Source: VRUE01 sp963702705 (lineage in GTDB: Bacteria; Actinomycetota; Thermoleophilia; Solirubrobacterales; 70-9). Taken from it: a DNA stretch of 64,000 nt. A model generated the notes under the pieces. The model worked only from the letters and a program-made list of their open reading frames with translations, made no database searches and was not told the origin of the DNA. Each line of letters begins with the position of its first letter. Position 1 is the stretch's first letter. A program made the translations under genes and the position numbers. Where the stretch lies: positions 186,001 to 250,000 of the forward strand of contig CAVPDR010000006.1 of NCBI GenBank assembly GCA_963702705.1. Direction: 5' to 3'. Below, piece by piece: positions 41,710 to 52,277 of the stretch.

Positions 41710-43635
41710 ATGGTCGGTCCAGCCATCGAGGATGAAAAGCTAGCCGCGATGAACGACTCACGGGTTCGATCGGCGTTCAGCGGGCGAACTGCCTGGGCCC
41801 GCAGTCTGCAGGCGCCGCTGCGCGATTTCCTCGCGACCGAGACCGGCAGCGCCAGCGTCCTGCTCGCCGCCGCGGTCATCGCCCTTATATGGGCCAACAC
41901 CGACCTCTCTTCCTACGAGAGTGTCTGGCGCACCCAACTCTCGATCCAGGTCGGCGGCTCGGGCATCTCCCAGAGCCTGCGCGACTGGGTCAACAGCGGC
42001 CTGATGACGTTCTTCTTCTTCGTCGTCGGGCTCGAGGTACGGCGCGAGTTCGACGTCGGCGAGCTGCGCGAGCGTCGCCGCCTGGCACTGCCGGTGCTCG
42101 CCGCGCTGGGCGGGATGGCGGTGCCGGTGGCGATCTACCTGGCGATCAACGGCGGCGGCGATGCGGCACACGGCTGGGGAGTGGCGATGTCGACCGACAC
42201 CGCCTTTGCGCTCGGCATGCTGGCCCTGGTCGGCCCCCGTTTCCCCGACCGCCTGCGCGGCTTCATGCTGACGATCATCGTCGTCGACGACGTTGTCGCG
42301 CTGCTTGTGATCGCCGTCGCCTACAGCGGTCAGGTCGAGATCGAGCCGCTGCTGATCGCGGCCGGCGTCTTCGGCCTGATCCTGGTCGCGCTGGCGGCGC
42401 GGATCCGTCCCGGGCTGGTCTACCTGCTGCTCGCCTCGGTCGCCTGGGTGGCGCTGTTCGAGTCGGGCGTCGACCCGGTCGTTCTCGGCCTCGCGGTCGG
42501 CCTCGTCACCTGGGCCTATCCCGCCGGCCGCGGTGAGCTGGAGCGGGCGACCGAGCTCTTCCGCGGCTTCCGCGAGCAGCCGACTCCCGAGCTGGCCCGC
42601 TCGGCCAGCGCCGGCCTGCAGGCGGCTGTCTCGCCGAACGCCCGTCTGCAGCAGCTCTACCACCCGTGGACGAGCTACGTGATCGTGCCCCTCTTCGCCC
42701 TTGCCAACGTCGGCATCGCGATCGACGGCGACTTCCTCTCACGCGCTTATTCCTCTCCGGTCACCCTGGGAATCATCGTCGCCTACGTGCTCGGCAAGCC
42801 GATCGGGGTGGCCGGCACCGCCTGGCTGGTGACGAAACTGACCCGCGGCAAGCTGCGCCCGCCGGTCGGTTGGGCGGCGACGGCCGGGGGTGGCGCGATC
42901 GCCGGCATCGGCTTCACCGTCTCGCTGCTGATTGCCGCTCTTGCATTTCACGGGATCGATCTGCGCGAGGCGAAGCTTGGCGTGCTCAGCGCCGCGCTCG
43001 GCGCCTCGGCCCTGACCTGGCTCGTCTTCCGCGCCACCGCGCTGTTGCCCAAGCGGATGCGAATCCGCGCCTTGCTCGGTGGCTCGGAGACGCTGGTCGA
43101 TCTGGTCGTGCCGGTCGACCCCGAGCGCGATCACCTGCGCGGGCCGGTCGAGGCCCCCGTGACCGTGGTCGAGTACGGCGACTTCGAGTGCCCCTACTGC
43201 GGCCGCGCCGAGCCGGTCGTGCGCGAGCTGCTCGCCGACTTCGGCGACGTCCGCTACGTCTGGCGCCACCTACCGCTCTCCGACGTCCATCCCAACGCGG
43301 ACTTCGCCGCCGAGGCCTCGGAGGCGGCCGCCGCTCAGAACGCCTTTTGGGCGATGCACGACCTGCTGCTCGACCACCAGGGCGAGCTGCGACCCCGTGA
43401 CCTCGAGGCCTACGCCGAGCAGCTCGGCCTCGACATCGAGCGCTACCGCGAGGACCTGCGCCGCCATGAGCACGCGCCGCGAGTCGAGGAAGACGTCGAC
43501 TCGGCCGACATCAGCGGCGTCACCGGCACCCCGACCTTCTTCGTCAACGAGCAGCGTCACGACGGCGCCTACGACATCGACACGCTTTCCGCGGCGGTGA
43601 AGGCGGCTGGCGCACGGTCCGCCATCGCACCCTGA
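41710..43635 (+). CDS. nhaA: NhaA Na+/H+ antiporter fused to a DsbA-like thioredoxin domain
   Basis: A 641-residue fusion. Residues about 25-430 are an NhaA antiporter with twelve membrane segments and signature residues in GWGVAMSTDTAFALGML and TIIVVDDVVALLVIAVAY (the adjacent Asp pair binds Na+). Residues about 475-635 are a DsbA-like thioredoxin domain with CPYC at 494-497 and TGTPTFFVNEQRHDGAYD carrying the cis-Pro. The fusion couples pH/Na homeostasis to thiol redox chemistry and recurs in actinobacteria. An ATG at 41749 is an alternative start. Confidence 0.92.
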   Translation: MVGPAIEDEKLAAMNDSRVRSAFSGRTAWARSLQAPLRDFLATETGSASVLLAAAVIALIWANTDLSSYESVWRTQLSIQVGGSGISQSLRDWVNSGLMTFFFFVVGLEVRREFDVGELRERRRLALPVLAALGGMAVPVAIYLAINGGGDAAHGWGVAMSTDTAFALGMLALVGPRFPDRLRGFMLTIIVVDDVVALLVIAVAYSGQVEIEPLLIAAGVFGLILVALAARIRPGLVYLLLASVAWVALFESGVDPVVLGLAVGLVTWAYPAGRGELERATELFRGFREQPTPELARSASAGLQAAVSPNARLQQLYHPWTSYVIVPLFALANVGIAIDGDFLSRAYSSPVTLGIIVAYVLGKPIGVAGTAWLVTKLTRGKLRPPVGWAATAGGGAIAGIGFTVSLLIAALAFHGIDLREAKLGVLSAALGASALTWLVFRATALLPKRMRIRALLGGSETLVDLVVPVDPERDHLRGPVEAPVTVVEYGDFECPYCGRAEPVVRELLADFGDVRYVWRHLPLSDVHPNADFAAEASEAAAAQNAFWAMHDLLLDHQGELRPRDLEAYAEQLGLDIERYREDLRRHEHAPRVEEDVDSADISGVTGTPTFFVNEQRHDGAYDIDTLSAAVKAAGARSAIAP

Positions 43636-43649
43636 GCGCAACGACACGC

Positions 43650-43688
43650 GCGTCACCTTGGGGGCATATATCGCCCCCAAGGTGACGC
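43650..43688. terminator. Very strong 16-bp stem-loop terminator
   Basis: GCGTCACCTTGGGGGC (43650-43665) and GCCCCCAAGGTGACGC (43673-43688) form a perfect 16-bp stem with the loop ATATATC, right after the nhaA stop and before lon. The sequence after it is not T-rich. A second, shorter repeat TTTCTG (43719-43724) / CAGAAA (43735-43740) sits just before lon and is a possible operator. Confidence 0.85.
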
Positions 43689-43752
43689 AGATGGCCGAAG
43701 ATCCAGGCGCGCTATCCTTTTCTGAGACTAACTACAGAAATTGGACTTAGCT

Positions 43753-46024
<2,272 letters not shown>

Positions 46025-46044
<20 letters not shown>

Positions 46045-46351
46045 TTGCACCCCGGTCCCGGCCGAGCTGCGGGCAACCGCGAGCCTGCTCGAGCGCCGCT
46101 GGACGCTGGCGACGATCTACGCCTGCGCCAGCGGCGCCGCTCGCTTCAACGAGTTCCGCCAGTCCCTCCCCGGGGTCTCGCCGACGACGCTTTCCGAACG
46201 CCTCGAGCAGCTCGAGGCGGCCCTGATCGTCGAACGCCACCTCGTCCCCGGCCGCCCCCCGCACACCGAGTACGTCCTCACCGGCCACGGCAAGCAGCTC
46301 GCTCGCGCCGTAGCCGGTCTGCTCGAGAGAGGCGTGGGCGGGAGAAGTTGA
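46025..46351 (+). CDS. HxlR-family transcriptional regulator
   Basis: A 108-residue winged-helix regulator: LERRWTLATIYACASGAARF and NEFRQSLPGVSPTTLSERLEQLE, then the wing HTEYVLTGHGKQL. The N-terminal Cys (SPRCRSCTP) resembles the redox or aldehyde-sensing Cys of some HxlR proteins. It overlaps the end of lon by 20 bp and is probably co-transcribed with it. Confidence 0.85.
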
Positions 46352-46379
46352 CCTGCAGGGCGGATCATTCTTTTTTGGT

Positions 46380-46389
46380 ATAGATCTAT
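46380..46389. promoter_or_regulatory. Palindrome upstream of the double-TetR gene
   Basis: ATAGATCTAT is a perfect 10-bp palindrome in an AT-rich stretch (46371-46405), about 60 bp upstream of the mini ORF at 46452. A TetR-type regulator gene follows, so it is a candidate operator for autoregulation. Confidence 0.35.
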
Positions 46390-46451
46390 CCTCTTTTAGG
46401 TATCCTTGGGTCTACAGACGAGGTGCGGCAAGTTCAAGAAGGAGAGGGCCG

Positions 46452-46481
46452 ATGGGCAACCGTACGGGTGCGGGTGCATAG
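46452..46481 (+). CDS. Nine-codon leader peptide ahead of the double-TetR gene
   Basis: ATG at 46452 follows a strong AAGGAG sequence and encodes MGNRTGAGA before TAG at 46479-46481. The stop codon directly abuts the ATG of the regulator at 46482, in the same frame. The regulator start has no good Shine-Dalgarno of its own, so it is probably translated by reinitiation after this leader. Alternatively a TAG mutation truncated a longer N-terminus. Confidence 0.5.
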   Translation: MGNRTGAGA

Positions 46482-47858
46482 ATGGCAGGGCGAAGCAAGC
46501 GGCGAACCGCACGCGGGGGAGAGGCGGGCGAGAGGCGCTATCGCAAGCTGAAGCCGGGGCCCGGCCGGTCGACCGGGGAGGTTGCCGCGGATCAGCGCGG
46601 ACGCATCCACGCCGCGATGATCGACCTGGTCGCCGAGCTCGGCTATGAGGCGGTCACGGTGCGCGAGCTCGCGCACAGGGCCGGGGTCTCCCAGCGCACC
46701 CTCTACAAGCACTTTCCGACCAAGCAGGAGTGCTTCCTCGACACTTACGAACTAATCGTGCGCCGGGCCGTGCAGCGCACCCTTGCCGTGCAGCGGCAGG
46801 GTTGCAGCTGGCGCGAGCGGCTGGAGCTCGGCATCGGCGCCTTCGTCGGCGAGCTGGCACGCCAGCCGCGAGCCGCGCACCTGGCCCTCGTCGACTGTTT
46901 CTCGGCTTGGCCCCACTCTCTGGAGAGGATGGGACGCACCGCGGGTCTCTTCGAGGCCCTGCTCGTCGACAGCGTCGCCCGAGCTCCGGACGGCGGCATC
47001 GCGCTGCCGCCGCACCTGGCGAAAGCGATCGTCGCCGGCATCGCCGGCGTGGTCCGCGGTCGGCTGATCGACGGGCGCGAGCGTGAGCTACCCGAGGCCG
47101 GCGAGGAGCTCGTGGAGTGGGCGTTCTCCCTGCTCCGCGAGGAGGGCGGGAAGCTCGAGCTCCATGAGCCAGTCGTCGCCATGTCGCCCTCGTGTATGTC
47201 CGATGCGAGCGAGGCGCTACACGACGAGCGCTCGCTGCTCCTCGCGGCAACGGCGCGGCTGGCCGCCGACGGGGGCTTCGAGCAGCTGAGCGTGCAGCGC
47301 ATACGGGTCGCCGCCGGTGTCTCACGTCAGAGCTTTGATGCCCATTTCGAGGACTCCACCGACTGCTTCCTGGCGGCGATCGAGGCCCGCACCGGCCAAG
47401 CCCTCGCCCACGCTGCTCGCGTGGGCGCCTCGCAAGGGGATTGGCAGACGGGTGTCTGTCACGCCCTGGCGACGCTATGCGGGCTGCTGGCGCGGGATGA
47501 ACGACTGGCCACACTGGCCTTCGTCGAGGTCTTTGCATCCGGCCCTGCCGGAATCCGCAGGCGGGCGCGCCTGCTGGCGGGAGTTGCCGCCGGACTCGGC
47601 GCCTCGGCGCCCGCCGACCAGCGTCCGACTGCCGTGGCCGCCGAGGCATCGCTCGGCGCAATTTGGGGACTCGCCTACCAGGAGATCTCCGCCGGACGCG
47701 CCGAACGGATGCCGGAGACGGCGAGCGCCCTCGCCTTCCTGGCCCTGGCACCCGCGATCGGCGCCGAGGCGGCAGTCGAGGCAATTCGCGCCGAGCAGCG
47801 GCCGCTGGCGCCGCGGGGCAGAAGGTGCCTTGCGATGAGCGCATCGATCATCGCCTAG
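46482..47858 (+). CDS. Double TetR-domain regulator (tandem fusion)
   Basis: A 458-residue protein made of two TetR modules in series. The first HTH is AVTVRELAHRAGVSQRTLYK (about residues 57-76) with TKQECFLDTYEL after it; the second is LSVQRIRVAAGVSRQSFDAH (about 265-290) with DSTDCFLAAIEA. Each is followed by a C-terminal ligand-type domain. TetR proteins normally work as homodimers of about 200 residues; here two copies are linked, so the protein may act as a covalent dimer with two different ligand sites. Divergent operators unknown. Confidence 0.85.
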   Translation: MAGRSKRRTARGGEAGERRYRKLKPGPGRSTGEVAADQRGRIHAAMIDLVAELGYEAVTVRELAHRAGVSQRTLYKHFPTKQECFLDTYELIVRRAVQRTLAVQRQGCSWRERLELGIGAFVGELARQPRAAHLALVDCFSAWPHSLERMGRTAGLFEALLVDSVARAPDGGIALPPHLAKAIVAGIAGVVRGRLIDGRERELPEAGEELVEWAFSLLREEGGKLELHEPVVAMSPSCMSDASEALHDERSLLLAATARLAADGGFEQLSVQRIRVAAGVSRQSFDAHFEDSTDCFLAAIEARTGQALAHAARVGASQGDWQTGVCHALATLCGLLARDERLATLAFVEVFASGPAGIRRRARLLAGVAAGLGASAPADQRPTAVAAEASLGAIWGLAYQEISAGRAERMPETASALAFLALAPAIGAEAAVEAIRAEQRPLAPRGRRCLAMSASIIA

Positions 47859-47895
47859 CCATCTGGGCGTCAGCTACGTGCGCCCGAGGAACCGC

Positions 47896-50800
47896 CTAGC
47901 GGTGGCGCCTTCCCTTCCTCTTCCCCTGCTTGGCACAGCTGTTCTCGACCACGGGGTCGAAGTCGTTGACCTTGCCGCTGTGGGCGGTGAACTTGGCCGT
48001 CGCCCGGTTGGTCGAGCGGCAGAGGTTGGTGGAGTTGACCAAGAGCCCCTTCTTGCCGCCCTGCATGGAGAGGACGAACTTGGAGACCGGAGCGTCGGGG
48101 ACGACCTCGAAGCGGTTCCTGATCCCGCCCTTGACGGAATCGATCGTGCCGTCCAAGACGACCTGGATCTGGCCGTTCAGGGCGGCGACCAGGTCTGGGA
48201 GCTGATGGGAGGAGGAGCGCAGGTAGACCGGGCCTTCCAGGGGCTTGTCGAGCAGGGGTGTGATCGCCCTGGCGTGGCCGTAGATCGAGTCGGGGGGGCA
48301 GCGTTCGCCGGGGCGGGCGCCTTCGGCGAACTGCACGCGGGTGCAGATCGTCTTGATGTGGGCGTTGTCGAGGAACTCGCTGTGGGGCAGAGCGACCTGG
48401 GCCTTGGCGATGTTGGCTTCGCCGGCCCTCATCTTCAGCACCGCGCGCAGGGCGGGGTGCTTGCCACGCTCGGTACCGCCCTTGAGGCTGAGGGTGAGCT
48501 TCGGCTTGAAGCCGAGATCGCCGCAGCCTCCCACCTGGAAGCGGCTGGAGAGCGGCGCCACCTGGCCGAGCACCGAGAGGGCGGTGGCGGTCACCGACAT
48601 CGCTTTGCAGCTGGTCGGGTTGAGGGTGAAGCGAGGCCGGTCCATGCGCAGGGCGATCGAGCGCACGTCGATCGGAATGCCCTGCAGGATCGTCGGCAGG
48701 GGGTCCGATTTGGCGCTGATCTGCGCCGTCTCCGGATTGACGTAGAGGGCTGCCCTGACCACGACGTTGCCGAGGTCGAATGGGCCCGCCACCGCCGGAG
48801 TGACGATCGCCAGGCCGAGCGGCGCGCCTTTGTAGGGACCGGTGAGGTAGGCCTTGCCGGTGACGCGGTACGGCTGACTACCCGAGCCGGCGCCGACGTC
48901 GACCATGCCCACTTGGCTGGCCGCCGGACATGAGGGCGACGAGAGCTCGGTCGCTCCGCTTCTACTGCCGGCGACCGCGAGCGCCGCCTCCGGACAGTAC
49001 GGGATGCCGGCCAGCTTGCCGATGAGGCCCGGCGGCAGCTGTGCGTCGATCGCCGAGAGGCGCTGCGAACCGTCTTCGCGTTTGAGGTTCAGGACGAAAG
49101 GCGTGTATTTACCGGCCAGGGGCGTGATCGTGCCGGCCGAGAACGACGGGGTATTCGGCTCATCACTCGGCTGCTGGGCGCACGGAGAGCTGCCGGGCCC
49201 GGAGCCGATCTGGAACCTGTCGAACGGGTGCGCGTCTTCCTCTTCGGGGGTAGTCCAGGGGGTGAGATCCGTCGTCGTTTCGTATTCGCCACACATCGGC
49301 GGCGTCGTCAATGCCGCCCGCGGCCCGGCGACGAAGTTGAGCTCGAAGTCTTCGAACGGCAGCTGCGGGTTTTCCTTGAAAGTCGTCGTCAGCTGACCCG
49401 TTTGCGGATCGGGGTGGACCTCGCCGGCCAGCTTCACGATCACGCCCGCGATCGGATCGTTGACCGCGATGTAGATCGCCAGCAGGGAGCCGAACGGGTT
49501 GTCGTGGGGCGATGCGATGTAGACGGCTCCCGGCAGCGGATGTTCGAGAAGCGGAGTGTCGACCTCGACCGTGCCGACCTTGGAGGCGTCTGGGCAGGTG
49601 GCCGCGCCCGGTCCCGAGAGGTCGATCTGGGCAGGCGAGCAGGCGGCGAGGCCGCCGGCGGAGGAGGGGTTGACGCTCACGCCCTCCGGCAGCGTCACCA
49701 CGGCCTTCTTCAGATGGGCGGCGGCGAACCCGTCAGGGTTGTCGTTTTGGGGCACCTCGAGGTTGACGTGGAGGCCGGTGGGGGAGTCGGCGCTCGAGGA
49801 GGTCGGTTGCGCCCCGAACGAGGGTGTGAAGGGGGGGCGGTCGCACCCCGTGATCGCCGGCATCGTCGTCTGTGCTGTGACGAAGTCGCCGATCCCACTC
49901 CAGGAATCCGCGCGGGTGGTCGCGGTGCGTTGGCCCAAGCACGAGGTGGGATTGGTGAGGAAGGGGCGACGCGGCAGCCCGCTCGAGCAACCAAGCGGAT
50001 TGCCATCGGCGCAGTGGCGCAAGGGGTCGTGGCTCTGGTCGGCGGGGACGCCCCACATCGTCAGTGTCAGGCCCTCGACCGCGGAGAGTTGAGGCACCCG
50101 CAAAGAGCCGGCTGAGACACCGTAGTCGCCACCGGTGCGCACACTCGCATCGAAGAAGACCGGGACGTTGGTGACACCCAGGAAGCCGAATCGAGCGGTG
50201 ACGCCCTTTGGGGGCGTGATGTTGTAGACCGGGATTTCACCGGTTCCCCAGAGAGCACCGTGGAGCTGAATCACGCCGACCTGTGCGGCCCCGCTGCATT
50301 GGTTGAACAGGAATTCAGCGCTGTCGCACCGAGAGGTGGCGGTCGGGTCGCCGACCAACCCGGCCGGAAGGTCGGTGGTCAGATCGCGCACATTGGCGGA
50401 CGGGCTGCTCTGCGGGTTGCCGTTTTCCGTCGTCGTCGTGGTGTTGAACTCGATGTCTGCGACGAGCGCATAGGGGTGTCCCCCGGCCTGGGCGTAGGGT
50501 TGGTCGTTCTGATCGACGGCATCGAGCGAGAACGATTTGATGCCGAAGGTCGCGAAGGTCTGATCTTCCCCGGTGGCCGGGCCGGCTTGGCTGGTGGCGA
50601 CGAACCGGAAGTGATAGGTGGTGCCGACCGCCAGTCCGCCGAGGGTCATGTCGATGCTCTGGGGTTCGAACCCCGACAAGATCGCGGGATCGCATGGCGC
50701 GGTTGCTGCGTCGTCATAGCCGGATTGCTGGAAGACGAGGTCTTCGACATACTCGACTTCGCAGCTGGTGTCGGAGGCGAATGGGTTGATCCGGGCGTGC

Positions 50801-52218
50801 AGCCGGGCCGTGTGGGCACCCACGTCACTCGAGGACTCGCTTTCGATAACCGGCGGGCCCACAGTCTCGAAGGTCGCATCGGCGGTCTGGTTCGTGCCGT
50901 CGGAGTTGGTGACGACGAGGCGAAAGTGGTAGGTGGTCTGTGCGGTTAGGCCGCCGATGGAAGCGGAGACGTCGGTCGCCACCGTGTACTGCGTAGCCGG
51001 CGAGCACGGCACCGTTTGCCCGGCGCTGTAGGGATCGGGCGCGGCCGGTTCGTAAGCGGCGTCGTCGACGTATTCGAACTGGCAGGAGGTGACGGGACCG
51101 CCGCCGTGGGCGGCGTCGGGATCGACGTGACCGTTGAGCGTGGCGCTCGTCTCATTCACGTTTGAGGGAGGAGCGGTAGTGGCGCTCGGCACCGTGACGA
51201 CGGGAAAGACGTCGACAAGGCCGGCCGGGCTGGCAGTGGGTGTGAAGGTGCTCACGTACACGGTATGTCCGGTGCCGACGACTACCGCAGGCACGATGCT
51301 GGAGTCATTCAGCTGGGCCGTGCCGAACGTGTCGACCCGGCTCCCGGCCGGATCGAACTCGGCTACCTGCTTTCGTGGCGAGGTCTCGATCACATAGGCC
51401 TCGTCGCTGGCGGGATCCACGGCGACGCTCATCGGCGCGTTGGAATCGAGCACTGACCTGAAGATGCCGTTGTGGAACTCGACGACGTTGATTCCATTGC
51501 TGAGGGCAACATTCGCATTTGCCAAGTAGAGATTCCCGTTTGAGTCGACCGCGATCGCTGCGGGATTGACGATGTGCGGGTCGACGATCTGGTGGAGGTA
51601 TTCGCCGGAGGGCCCGAAGACATCGATCAGCTTGTGCGCGGAGTCGGCGATGTAGAGATTGCCGGAAGCGTCGACCGTCACTCCGGTTGGACTGAACGAA
51701 CCGTCGGGCGTGGCGCTGCCGGTGGCATTGCACTCGCTCGTCGATGCCGTCGCACCGCCCGTGATCTGACAGAGGTAGTTGCCCGAGGAATCGAAGCGGT
51801 CGACGACACCGTTGCCCGCATCCGCCACGTAGAGGTCACCGCTGTTGGCGCCGGCGGAGCTGTCGACCGCGACGGATGAAACGTCGAAGGTGGAGAAATT
51901 GACCAGCGAGAAGGGACCCGTCGGCGTGCCCGTGAGCTGCTCCCCGGCGTAGGTACCGGCTGCCTGGAACCGGTACACCGCGCTGGTGAAGGAGCTGTCC
52001 AAGTTGCCCACGTAGACATCGCCGTCGTTGGCGCCGCCCGAGGTGTCCACGGCAGCCGTCGCGGGAAGGAAGAACGGGCCGCCCGGGGCGTCGGCGCCGT
52101 CGAAGCTCGAGGCGAACTGGTGGGTGACGAGCGCCGAAGCGGGGCCAGCCGGCACGAGGAGTGCCCCCAGCGCCAAGGCGAGGGAGACGATTGCGGTACG
52201 GGTCCTGCCGGTGGTCAC
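47896..52218 (-). CDS. Giant secreted protein with NHL and Fn3 repeats
   Basis: A 1440-residue exported protein from GTG 52218, preceded by AGGAG nine bases upstream. Signal peptide about 10-32 (AIVSLALALGALLVPAGPASA). Residues about 45-310 have NHL/propeller repeats (VTVDASGNLYIADSAHKLID). About 330-540 are Fn3-like (NVNETSATLNGHVDPDAAHG). About 550-1420 is a repeat region with motifs like TLPEGVSVNPSSAGGLAACS and TYPCPEAALAV-type Cys pairs, as in many Thermoleophilia surface proteins. Lys/Arg-rich C-terminus. Probably cell-wall associated. A start upstream, overlapping the previous gene, is less likely. Confidence 0.8.
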   Translation of the reverse strand: MTTGRTRTAIVSLALALGALLVPAGPASALVTHQFASSFDGADAPGGPFFLPATAAVDTSGGANDGDVYVGNLDSSFTSAVYRFQAAGTYAGEQLTGTPTGPFSLVNFSTFDVSSVAVDSSAGANSGDLYVADAGNGVVDRFDSSGNYLCQITGGATASTSECNATGSATPDGSFSPTGVTVDASGNLYIADSAHKLIDVFGPSGEYLHQIVDPHIVNPAAIAVDSNGNLYLANANVALSNGINVVEFHNGIFRSVLDSNAPMSVAVDPASDEAYVIETSPRKQVAEFDPAGSRVDTFGTAQLNDSSIVPAVVVGTGHTVYVSTFTPTASPAGLVDVFPVVTVPSATTAPPSNVNETSATLNGHVDPDAAHGGGPVTSCQFEYVDDAAYEPAAPDPYSAGQTVPCSPATQYTVATDVSASIGGLTAQTTYHFRLVVTNSDGTNQTADATFETVGPPVIESESSSDVGAHTARLHARINPFASDTSCEVEYVEDLVFQQSGYDDAATAPCDPAILSGFEPQSIDMTLGGLAVGTTYHFRFVATSQAGPATGEDQTFATFGIKSFSLDAVDQNDQPYAQAGGHPYALVADIEFNTTTTTENGNPQSSPSANVRDLTTDLPAGLVGDPTATSRCDSAEFLFNQCSGAAQVGVIQLHGALWGTGEIPVYNITPPKGVTARFGFLGVTNVPVFFDASVRTGGDYGVSAGSLRVPQLSAVEGLTLTMWGVPADQSHDPLRHCADGNPLGCSSGLPRRPFLTNPTSCLGQRTATTRADSWSGIGDFVTAQTTMPAITGCDRPPFTPSFGAQPTSSSADSPTGLHVNLEVPQNDNPDGFAAAHLKKAVVTLPEGVSVNPSSAGGLAACSPAQIDLSGPGAATCPDASKVGTVEVDTPLLEHPLPGAVYIASPHDNPFGSLLAIYIAVNDPIAGVIVKLAGEVHPDPQTGQLTTTFKENPQLPFEDFELNFVAGPRAALTTPPMCGEYETTTDLTPWTTPEEEDAHPFDRFQIGSGPGSSPCAQQPSDEPNTPSFSAGTITPLAGKYTPFVLNLKREDGSQRLSAIDAQLPPGLIGKLAGIPYCPEAALAVAGSRSGATELSSPSCPAASQVGMVDVGAGSGSQPYRVTGKAYLTGPYKGAPLGLAIVTPAVAGPFDLGNVVVRAALYVNPETAQISAKSDPLPTILQGIPIDVRSIALRMDRPRFTLNPTSCKAMSVTATALSVLGQVAPLSSRFQVGGCGDLGFKPKLTLSLKGGTERGKHPALRAVLKMRAGEANIAKAQVALPHSEFLDNAHIKTICTRVQFAEGARPGERCPPDSIYGHARAITPLLDKPLEGPVYLRSSSHQLPDLVAALNGQIQVVLDGTIDSVKGGIRNRFEVVPDAPVSKFVLSMQGGKKGLLVNSTNLCRSTNRATAKFTAHSGKVNDFDPVVENSCAKQGKRKGRRHR

Positions 52219-52277
52219 GCTCGTAATCTCCTCGCGCGCGGTGGAACCGTCCCGTCCCCTGTGTCGGCGGCGTGTCA

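Noticed and set aside
46380..46450. A sigmaA promoter formed by TTGACC at 46348
   Set aside because: No -10 box lies at an acceptable distance; the nearest TATA-like sequence is 25 nt away.
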